Position numbers and translations under genes: made by a program. DNA of 64,000 bases. Source: Bacteroidota bacterium. Lineage in GTDB: Bacteria > Bacteroidota > Bacteroidia > AKYH767-A > 2013-40CM-41-45. The stretch spans positions 124,001 to 188,000 of the forward strand of contig JADJSV010000001.1 of the NCBI GenBank assembly GCA_016711505.1. Reading direction: 5' to 3'. Below, one piece after another: positions 16,936 through 23,720 of the stretch (position 1 is its first letter; each line of letters starts with the position of its first letter). The notes below the pieces were generated by a model. That model saw nothing but the letters and a program-made list of their open reading frames with translations, had not been told where the DNA came from and searched no databases.

Positions 16936-17523
16936 ATGGCAAAACTCACAGTGATGGACGATAAGGACCTTGTGCGTCTTTATCAAAATGGAAACCAACA
17001 AGCAATTACTGAATTAGTCAACCGTTATAAACAACGGATTTTCTCGACTATTTATTTCCTGGTTAAGAATCAGGAAATGGCTGAAGATCTATTTCAAGAG
17101 ACCTTCATCAAAATTATCTCAAGTTTAAGGAAGAATCATTATAGTGAACAAGGTAAGTTTTTACCATGGGCGCTGCGAATTGCTCACAATCTGGTGATCG
17201 ATCATTTCAGAAAAGTGAAACTCATGCCTATGCAGCATGATACTGAAGAATTCAGTATGTTCGATATAATTCCTGCTAATAGCAGAAATGCCGTTGAACA
17301 GATGATCTACGATGAGAAAATCGCAATGGTCAGGGGCCTTTTAGACAAGCTTCCACATGAACAAAGAGAAGTAGTGATTCTACGTCATTATGCAGGATTG
17401 TCTTTCAAAGAAATCTCTAAAATGTTGGATATCAACATTAATACTGCCCTTGGAAGAATGCATTATGCCATTTTAAAAATGCGTGAAATGGTAGAATCGA
17501 GTCCTGTATCGTTAAAAGATTAA
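16936..17523 (+). CDS. ECF-type RNA polymerase sigma-70 factor
   Basis: A 195-residue sigma factor with only regions 2 and 4. Region 2 (about residues 10-80) includes AITELVNRYKQRIFSTIYF and EMAEDLFQETFIKI, which bind core polymerase and the -10 element. Region 4 (about 135-185) includes LPHEQREVVILRHYAGLSFKEI, the helix-turn-helix for the -35. The gene product 66 bases downstream is a small protein in the position of an anti-sigma factor but has no membrane segment. The regulon cannot be inferred. Confidence 0.93.
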   Translation: MAKLTVMDDKDLVRLYQNGNQQAITELVNRYKQRIFSTIYFLVKNQEMAEDLFQETFIKIISSLRKNHYSEQGKFLPWALRIAHNLVIDHFRKVKLMPMQHDTEEFSMFDIIPANSRNAVEQMIYDEKIAMVRGLLDKLPHEQREVVILRHYAGLSFKEISKMLDININTALGRMHYAILKMREMVESSPVSLKD

Positions 17524-17589
17524 AAAAAGTTTGTCAGTATAAAATAAGCCGGAATCGGTAGCGTTCTAGCTGTATCTAAAAGATATAGC

Positions 17590-17802
17590 ATGATAAAAAC
17601 TACTACTTATTCAGACTTAATTAACTATGCATACAATGAGAATGGTCTCATTGATGGAGATCGCACGCAACGTGCTATTGACGGAGATCCGAATTTGAAA
17701 AGTGAATATGACGAAATCTATAAAGTCATCAATACTTTAGATTCAGTTCAAGCTCCGCAGGTCCCTGACAGATGCATTGAAAAGATTCTTCTGTTCTGCT
17801 AA
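17590..17802 (+). CDS. Small hypothetical protein downstream of the sigma factor
   Basis: A 70-residue soluble, acidic protein (MIKTTTYSDLINYAYNENGL). It has a DGDRTQRAIDGDPNLKSEYDEI helix-rich stretch that recalls the N-terminus of anti-sigma-like proteins and ends in a Cys-containing tail. I do not recognise a named family. It follows the sigma gene and ends just before a strong terminator, so the two form one unit. A regulatory partner of the sigma factor is a reasonable guess only. Confidence 0.65.
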   Translation: MIKTTTYSDLINYAYNENGLIDGDRTQRAIDGDPNLKSEYDEIYKVINTLDSVQAPQVPDRCIEKILLFC

Positions 17803-17815
17803 ATCGGAAGTAAAT

Positions 17816-17852
17816 AAAAAAGCCAGCTTGTCATTGACGAGCTGGCTTTTTT
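17816..17852 (+). terminator. Rho-independent terminator of the sigma-factor operon
   Basis: AAAAAGCCAGCT pairs with AGCTGGCTTTTTT, and GTC/GAC extends the stem around a short loop. A T-run follows. It lies 14 bases after the stop of the small gene. The rest of 17853-18097 has no visible gene. Confidence 0.9.
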
Positions 17853-18097
17853 GTCTCTCTAACCTTTTTCTGTTGTCAATGCATAGGCACGTGCGTTTTT
17901 GAATTATGAGTACAATGTATGTCCGCACCGGTGCCATATCAATTTTTTTAGCCCATTATCTTACATTCAATGGTGAAGGTTAGGTAGAACATGGTAAATA
18001 ACCTTCTCTCCTCATTTCAGCCTTGTTTTCTTTAATGATTTGTTTGATGCTTATTAAACAAGAACATTATGTAATTAAGAAAATACTTAAAGAATAG

Positions 18098-18105
18098 TAC
18101 CTTTG
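18098..18105 (+). promoter_or_regulatory. -7 box directly abutting the nth start codon
   Basis: TACCTTTG matches TAnnTTTG and ends 5 bases before the ATG at 18111, the same spacing as at the LuxC-like gene. A leaderless or near-leaderless transcript is implied if this box is used. The -33 region is weak. Confidence 0.45.
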
Positions 18106-18110
18106 ACCGC

Positions 18111-18785
18111 ATGACCAAAAAGGAACTTTTCAAAAACGTCATCGAGTATTTTGAAAGGGAAATGCCGGTAGCGGAAACAGAGTTGCAGTATAAAGATCCG
18201 TATCAATTATTGGTTGCGGTAATTCTATCTGCTCAGTGCACCGATAAACGTGTGAATGAAACAACGCCGGCTTTGTTTAATAAATTTCCTAATGCAAAAG
18301 CAATGGCTTTGGCATTGCCGGAAGATATTCTGCCTTTTATAAAAAGTATCAGTTATCCGAATAATAAAGCAAAGCATCTTGCAGGAATGGCAAAAATGCT
18401 GGTGAATGACTTTAAAAATGTTGTTCCATCGGATATTGATGATTTGCAAAAATTACCCGGAGTCGGAAGGAAAACAGCCAATGTTATCGCATCAGTAGTG
18501 TTTGATAAAGCTGCTATGGCTGTTGATACGCATGTATTTCGTGTGTCGGCCAGAATCGGTTTAACTACCAATGCAAAGACACCCTTGCAAACTGAAATGC
18601 AGCTGATCAAATATATTCCAGAATCGAAAATTGCCAGAGCTCATCATTGGTTAATTCTTCATGGCAGATATGTTTGTATAGCAAGAAAACCAAAATGTGA
18701 AATTTGTGGCTTAACGGAATTTTGTAAATACTTTCAGAAGAATTTGAGGAATAGTCGTAAATTTGTGGCTGCAGCACGTGAATGA
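18111..18785 (+). CDS. nth: Endonuclease III (DNA glycosylase/AP lyase)
   Basis: A 224-residue base-excision repair enzyme acting on oxidised pyrimidines. It has LLVAVILSAQCTDKRVN, the helix-hairpin-helix LPGVGRKTANV with the catalytic lysine just before the conserved Asp segment AVDTHVFRVSARIGL, and the [4Fe-4S] ligands C-x6-C-x2-C-x5-C in VCIARKPKCEICGLTEFC. Length is typical. It is followed 46 bases later by the OsmC gene. Confidence 0.97.
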   Translation: MTKKELFKNVIEYFEREMPVAETELQYKDPYQLLVAVILSAQCTDKRVNETTPALFNKFPNAKAMALALPEDILPFIKSISYPNNKAKHLAGMAKMLVNDFKNVVPSDIDDLQKLPGVGRKTANVIASVVFDKAAMAVDTHVFRVSARIGLTTNAKTPLQTEMQLIKYIPESKIARAHHWLILHGRYVCIARKPKCEICGLTEFCKYFQKNLRNSRKFVAAARE

Positions 18786-18831
18786 TAATTTTAAAATATA
18801 AATAGTTTAAAACATAAAATATAAATCAATT

Positions 18832-19242
18832 ATGATCAGATCAGCAACAGCAAACTGGAAAGGAACCGGTAAAGAAGGTAAAGGTACAATGTCGTCGGCA
18901 AGTAAAGTGCTTGACAATGCACAGTACTCTTATGGTACTCGTTTTGAAAATGGTATCGGAACTAATCCGGAGGAACTGGTAGGAGCAGCTCATGCAGGAT
19001 GTTTCTCAATGAAATTAAGTTTCGTTTTAACTGCAGCGAATTTTCCACCGGAGAATATTGACACAAAGTGCGACATCACATTTGAAGGTGGAGTAGTTTC
19101 TAAATCTGCATTGCATGTAACAGCAAAAGTACCGGGAATCACAAATGAAAAATTTCAGGAGTTAGCAGCAGATGCAAAAGCAAATTGCCCTATTTCGAAG
19201 TTGTTGAATACAGAGATAACTTTGGAGGCAGTACTTGCTTAA
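18832..19242 (+). CDS. OsmC/Ohr-family peroxiredoxin
   Basis: A 136-residue OsmC-type protein that reduces organic hydroperoxides with two cysteines. The peroxidatic cysteine is in AAHAGCFSMKLSF (about residue 58) and the second in CPISKLLN (about residue 121). The N-terminal TANWKGTGKEGKGTMSS is characteristic of the OsmC subgroup. It follows nth on the same strand, consistent with a small oxidative-stress pair. Confidence 0.93.
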   Translation: MIRSATANWKGTGKEGKGTMSSASKVLDNAQYSYGTRFENGIGTNPEELVGAAHAGCFSMKLSFVLTAANFPPENIDTKCDITFEGGVVSKSALHVTAKVPGITNEKFQELAADAKANCPISKLLNTEITLEAVLA

Positions 19243-19246
19243 AAAG

Positions 19247-19324
19247 TAAAACACAAAGAACACAAGTTCACAAAAGCCCACGGAATTCCGTGATCTTATT
19301 GTGATCTTGTGTTCTCAGTGTTTT
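19247..19324. repeat. Dispersed long-hairpin repeat, copy 2
   Basis: Arms of about 26 bases (19247-19272 and 19299-19324) pair with three mismatches. The centre is a perfect 14-bp palindrome, CACGGAATTCCGTG (19279-19292). It starts 5 bases after the OsmC stop, between convergent genes. The arms share the AACAC/TCACAA ends of the copies at 7443 and 57454. Confidence 0.85.
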
Positions 19325-19363
19325 ATTTTTTTCTTCAAACTTTATTCTTCTTTTTTTCTTTTC

Positions 19364-20845
19364 CTAAAAAACCTTCTTAAACTTCAACCGCCCCAGATCA
19401 TAATTCGTAACATTAGTAGTACTATCCAACTGCTTCTGATGATCGTGCCAAAATCCTTCGCGTAAAGTATTATAATGCGTAGCAGATGCTATCCAATGTC
19501 CGAATGGAAAATTACTGTAGAGTTCAAATGTTCCGTCTTTCTTTGAAACAGTGCTCACTATTTTAGTCCAGTCTTTACTCCAGCCCATTATGATTGCACC
19601 TTCAATTGGTTTATCATTTTCATCAAGAATAGTTCCCAGGATCCTGTGATCTTTATAATTTGAGAGATTGTAGTAATTATCAAGCTTTATACAATGATCT
19701 TTTAACTTCATAGGTTTATATTCCTTGAAAATTTTTGCAACCGGTTTTGGTGTACCATAGATCATACTGCCTTTGTCAGTGGTAGTACTGCCATGCCAAT
19801 TGACGACACCCATATAATCAGCATGATAGGATCCCCAGGTAACATCCTTGTACTGCCACCAGGAATATCCAATGCCACCACAATTACAAACTTGTTCCAA
19901 TGTCTTTTTAGCGAACAGACTCTGATCTTCGTACTTAATAGTATCATTGTTTGAAGGGAAGGAAGTTTCACCGATGATCCAGGGTTTTTCAACATATTTT
20001 CCATACCAATAGACTTCATTCATGACTTGATTTGGTTCATATTCATATGGATGAAAAGATAAAAAATCTACGTTCAGAATATTGGGATCCCATTCAAAGA
20101 CCTCGCGAATTCCTGTTAATCCAATTGTAGTTAACTGATGCGGAGCATACTTGCGGATAAAATTCTGCCACTGTTTTGTGATCTTGAATATTTCGGGTTT
20201 TGTTCTTTCTATTTTATGAAAGTAGAGTGGCTCATTGAACAGATCATAAGCCATAATAGTGGGTTCCTTTTTAAAGTGAGTCATTACTTTTTCAAGAAAT
20301 AGTTTAGGCCCGCGGGCATCTTCCTGAAGTTTCACCAGAAAAATTATTTTCAGTCCGGCATTCTTTGCAAGTTCAACAAGTTCATCAACCGCTTTTAAAT
20401 ATTTAACATACGTAATACCATCTTTAAAAGTGATCCGTGTACTATCAGTTTTATTGAAAATTGTATTGATATAAAACCATTCATTCACACCCGGTTCTCT
20501 TTTTACTTCACCAATGTTTGCAAACCTGACAGTATTAAAACCCATTTGCTTTATCATTTCAAGATCAGCTTTAAGGGTCTTTAAACTTGAATCTTTATCC
20601 AATAATTCCCGAATAGCCATAGGACCATATTCAGGATAAGGGCTTGGCCAGAATTCTTTACTGTCAGTCCTGAGTGCGACCATATAGTTAATTGCAATCG
20701 GGTAGAAGGGTTTTTCGTTTAAATGAAAAGATCCGTTTTCTAATGAAACGAAGTTGGGGTCTTTTTGAAGTTTATCATCTGACAGAAGAATAAATGAAAT
20801 CAACAGAAATCCTCCGGCAGCAATAATTGAATAAAACTTCTTCAT
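19364..20845 (-). CDS. Clan GH-A (GH5-like) glycoside hydrolase with C-terminal Ig-like domain
   Basis: A 493-residue exported protein. The N-terminal hydrophobic segment (residues 5-21) is a signal peptide or anchor. The TIM-barrel part has the acid/base Glu in DLFNEPL (E205) and a nucleophile Glu in WIIGETSFPSN (E293), as in clan GH-A retaining glycosidases. Residues ~405-470 (ILGTILDENDKPIEGAII) form a carboxypeptidase-regulatory-like beta domain. There is no T9SS sorting domain. The substrate is unclear; a beta-mannan or beta-glucan is possible. No SusCD pair or other CAZyme lies nearby, so this is not a polysaccharide utilisation locus. Confidence 0.8.
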   Translation of the reverse strand: MKKFYSIIAAGGFLLISFILLSDDKLQKDPNFVSLENGSFHLNEKPFYPIAINYMVALRTDSKEFWPSPYPEYGPMAIRELLDKDSSLKTLKADLEMIKQMGFNTVRFANIGEVKREPGVNEWFYINTIFNKTDSTRITFKDGITYVKYLKAVDELVELAKNAGLKIIFLVKLQEDARGPKLFLEKVMTHFKKEPTIMAYDLFNEPLYFHKIERTKPEIFKITKQWQNFIRKYAPHQLTTIGLTGIREVFEWDPNILNVDFLSFHPYEYEPNQVMNEVYWYGKYVEKPWIIGETSFPSNNDTIKYEDQSLFAKKTLEQVCNCGGIGYSWWQYKDVTWGSYHADYMGVVNWHGSTTTDKGSMIYGTPKPVAKIFKEYKPMKLKDHCIKLDNYYNLSNYKDHRILGTILDENDKPIEGAIIMGWSKDWTKIVSTVSKKDGTFELYSNFPFGHWIASATHYNTLREGFWHDHQKQLDSTTNVTNYDLGRLKFKKVF

Positions 20846-20903
20846 AAAATTTCTTGTTCAGTTTAATGACTGCAAAGGTCGGGTTATTTTTTAATTTTTA
20901 ATG

Positions 20904-22295
20904 TTACTTTCCAATACAAAACTTCGAAAATATATTCTCCAACAAATCATCAGTCGTAATAGCTCCTGTGATCAACCCTAGATGATGCAAAGCCATCCTC
21001 AGATCACCCGCAATGAAATCATTTGTTACTTTTTGTTCCAGACCATTGTAGACTCTGGTTAGTGAGTTTGCTGTTTCGCGGAGTTCCTGGATGTGGCGGA
21101 TGTTGGTGACGATGGCTGTGTTGTGTAAATTCTTTCCGGAGTTTACAAAGGAGAGCAGGAGCGAAGTAATACTTTCAATGTTGGTCTTTTCTTTTGCAGA
21201 AATAAAAGTGATGTTTTCGAAATCGCCGAACTCATTTTGAATTTCTGTACTGTTTTCTTTATCTGCTTTATTTCCTATTGGATATAATCTGATTTCCGTT
21301 TGAAGATCTTTTCGGATCGCATCAAGTTCTATTCGCAAATCACCGGCTCCGGTTTCGTGGAGATCGAAAAGATATAATACTACCGGACTCTGTTTCATTT
21401 TTTCAAATGTTTTAGAAACTCCAATGCTTTCTATTGCATCTTTTGTTTCTCTGATACCGGCAGTATCGATAAAGCGGAATTTAATTCCACCTAAGGTAAT
21501 TTCTTCTTCAATCGTATCGCGTGTTGTTCCGGCAATCTCGCTGACGATTGCACGCTCTTCATTCAGCAAGGCATTCAGCAATGTTGATTTTCCTACATTT
21601 GGTTTTCCTGCAATAACAACAGGAATTCCTGTACGGATCACATTGCCGAGATCAAATGACTCTATTAACCTTGAAATATATTTTTGTAAACGATTGATGG
21701 TCTTCTTCAGATCATCACGATTTGCAAATTCAACATCTTCTTCAGCAAAATCGAGTTCGAGTTCTATCAATGAAGCAAAATGAATCAGCTCCTGACGAAG
21801 CATGGTGATCTCCGCTGAAAATCCACCACGCATTTGTTCGAGTGCCAGCTTATGTGAACCTGACGAATCGGATGCAATCAGATCAGCGACAGCTTCGGCC
21901 TGAGAAAGATCCAGCTTGCGATTCAGAAAAGCACGCATAGTAAACTCTCCGGGCTCAGCATAACGAGCGCCATTCAAATGACAAATGTTCAGGATCTGCT
22001 GCTGAATGTAAACCGAACCATGACAAGAGATCTCCACAGTATTTTCGCCGGTGTAAGAATGCGGTCCTTTGAAAACAGATATCAATACTTCATCGATCAT
22101 TTCCGCACCCTTTTTAATAACTCCAAAGTGCAGAGTATGTGTATCAACTTGTGTTAACCTTACTCCCTTTTTCCTGGCCACAAAAAATGAATCTGCAATC
22201 CTGATTGCATCTGTTCCCGATAACCTGATCACAGCTATAGCACCCATCCCGGGAGGAGTGGCCAATGCTGTGATAGTTTCTGTGGTTGGATTCAT
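20904..22295 (-). CDS. mnmE: tRNA uridine-5-carboxymethylaminomethyl(34) synthesis GTPase MnmE
   Basis: MnmE works with MnmG to modify the wobble uridine of tRNAs. From the ATG at 22295 (MNPTTETITALATPPG) the protein has 463 residues, the normal length. The N-terminal folate domain is followed by a helical domain, the inserted G domain (GKPNVGKSTLL, DTAGIRET, NKADKE) and the invariant C-terminal FCIGK whose Cys is essential. An in-frame ATG at 22406 would add 37 residues encoded by an AACCTG repeat and is not the likely start. Confidence 0.96.
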   Translation of the reverse strand: MNPTTETITALATPPGMGAIAVIRLSGTDAIRIADSFFVARKKGVRLTQVDTHTLHFGVIKKGAEMIDEVLISVFKGPHSYTGENTVEISCHGSVYIQQQILNICHLNGARYAEPGEFTMRAFLNRKLDLSQAEAVADLIASDSSGSHKLALEQMRGGFSAEITMLRQELIHFASLIELELDFAEEDVEFANRDDLKKTINRLQKYISRLIESFDLGNVIRTGIPVVIAGKPNVGKSTLLNALLNEERAIVSEIAGTTRDTIEEEITLGGIKFRFIDTAGIRETKDAIESIGVSKTFEKMKQSPVVLYLFDLHETGAGDLRIELDAIRKDLQTEIRLYPIGNKADKENSTEIQNEFGDFENITFISAKEKTNIESITSLLLSFVNSGKNLHNTAIVTNIRHIQELRETANSLTRVYNGLEQKVTNDFIAGDLRMALHHLGLITGAITTDDLLENIFSKFCIGK

Positions 22296-22298
22296 CTT

Positions 22299-22340
22299 TG
22301 GGTTTGCAGGTTTAAGGTTTACAGGTTTCAGGTTTACTTC
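22299..22340. repeat. AACCTG-type low-complexity repeat before mnmE
   Basis: On the minus strand AAACCTG, AAACCTGT, AAACCTTA, AAACCTGC units follow in tandem just before the mnmE start. The same words recur at 22533-22580, where GCAACCTG (22533-22540) and CAGGTTGC (22573-22580) form an inverted repeat. Confidence 0.65.
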
Positions 22341-22655
22341 GATTATGGAGTTCGACTTTGATATGGACTTGATCGATCTGGTTTTTAAGCTGAGATACCT
22401 TACCAAAACTACTCTTAATTTGTTAATTTAAAAAATGCAAATATACGATTGATTTACACTGTTTTAAGTAATCTGAAAGAAGTTATACATCACATGGAAT
22501 TGAAGAGTTAGCTTCTTGCTTATAATTGCAACTGCAACCTGAAAACCTGCAAACCTGAAACTTTGCTGGTTGCAGGTTGCATGAAATTTTCCCCCAATCG
22601 CCAACCTTAAACTAAAATACTCTATTTTCGCCCCTCTACTAAAAAAATACAGAAA

Positions 22656-23540
22656 ATGAGTGTACTGGTTAACAAAAACAGCAAAATTATAGTTCAGGGA
22701 TTTACGGGTAGTGAAGGGACATTTCACGCTACGCAGATGATAGAGTATGGAACTCAGGTAGTTGGAGGAGTTACGCCCGGTAAAGGTGGTACAAAACACC
22801 TTGATCGTCCTGTTTTCAATACTGTTGCTGATGCTGTTAAAAGTACCGGTGCAAATGTTTCTATCGTTTTCGTTCCTCCGGCATTTGCTGCAGACGCAAT
22901 CATGGAAGCAGCTGAAGCAGGAATTGAATTGATCATCACTATCACGGAAGGAATTCCTGTGAAAGATATGATCATGGTGAAGGAATATCTTGCCGGAAAA
23001 AAAGCCCGTTTGATCGGACCAAATTGTCCGGGAGTAATTACTGCTGACGAATGTAAAGTTGGTATCATGCCCGGATTCGTTTTCAAAAAAGGACGTATCG
23101 GTATTGTGTCTAAATCCGGTACCCTTACATATGAAGCAGCTGATCAGGTTGTGAAAGCAGGATTAGGAATTTCTACAGCCATTGGTATTGGTGGTGATCC
23201 AATAATTGGAACAACAACTAAAGAAGCTGTGGAACTTTTCATGAACGATAAAGATACTGATGGCATCATCATGATCGGTGAGATCGGCGGAAGTCTGGAA
23301 GCAGAAGCTGCTCGCTGGATAAAAGCAAATGGTACAAAACCTGTTGTAGGTTTCATCGCCGGACAAACTGCTCCTGCAGGTCGTCGTATGGGTCACGCCG
23401 GTGCAATCGTTGGTGGTGCTGATGATACTGCTGCAGCAAAAATGAAGATCATGCGCGAATGCGGAATCACCGTTGTAGATTCTCCTGCTGTTATCGGTTT
23501 GACGATGGCGGAAGTTCTTAGTGCAGTGGCTTCTAAATAA
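22656..23540 (+). CDS. sucD: Succinyl-CoA synthetase alpha subunit
   Basis: The 294-residue alpha subunit of the TCA-cycle enzyme that makes ATP or GTP from succinyl-CoA. GFTGSEGTFHATQ binds CoA, IGPNCPGVI and GIVSKSGTLTYEA are family motifs, and the phospho-accepting histidine is in GRRMGHAGAIVGG (about residue 247). The beta subunit gene sucC is not in the window, as is common in Bacteroidota where the two are often unlinked. Length is standard. Confidence 0.97.
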   Translation: MSVLVNKNSKIIVQGFTGSEGTFHATQMIEYGTQVVGGVTPGKGGTKHLDRPVFNTVADAVKSTGANVSIVFVPPAFAADAIMEAAEAGIELIITITEGIPVKDMIMVKEYLAGKKARLIGPNCPGVITADECKVGIMPGFVFKKGRIGIVSKSGTLTYEAADQVVKAGLGISTAIGIGGDPIIGTTTKEAVELFMNDKDTDGIIMIGEIGGSLEAEAARWIKANGTKPVVGFIAGQTAPAGRRMGHAGAIVGGADDTAAAKMKIMRECGITVVDSPAVIGLTMAEVLSAVASK

Positions 23541-23587
23541 ATTCAAAAGAAATTAAAAAGAAAAAGCAAGAAAAGCAAAGCAAAAAA

Positions 23588-23720
23588 GAAAAGTGAAAAG
23601 TGAAAAGTGAAAAGTGAAAAGTGAAAAAAAAAGGGTTTAACGTGTAATTTACACATTAAACCCTTTTTTATTTTAGGCTATTTTAATAACACCTGAATTT
23701 TTCACTTTTCACTTTACGTT
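23588..23720. repeat. AAAAGTG array with facing inverted copy and terminator
   Basis: Five tandem AAAAGTG heptads (about 23588-23626) are followed by a hairpin (AAGGGTTTAA and TTAAACCCTT, 23630-23668) with T-runs on both strands. An inverted TTTTCACTTTTCACTT copy lies at 23702-23717. The whole can fold as one long stem between convergent sucD and the M16 peptidase gene and probably ends transcription in both directions. AAAAGTG arrays recur at 42553-42578 and 56889-56921. Confidence 0.8.

Noticed and set aside
19364..20845. Polysaccharide utilisation locus
   Set aside because: No SusC/SusD pair, sugar regulator or second CAZyme is near the glycosidase.
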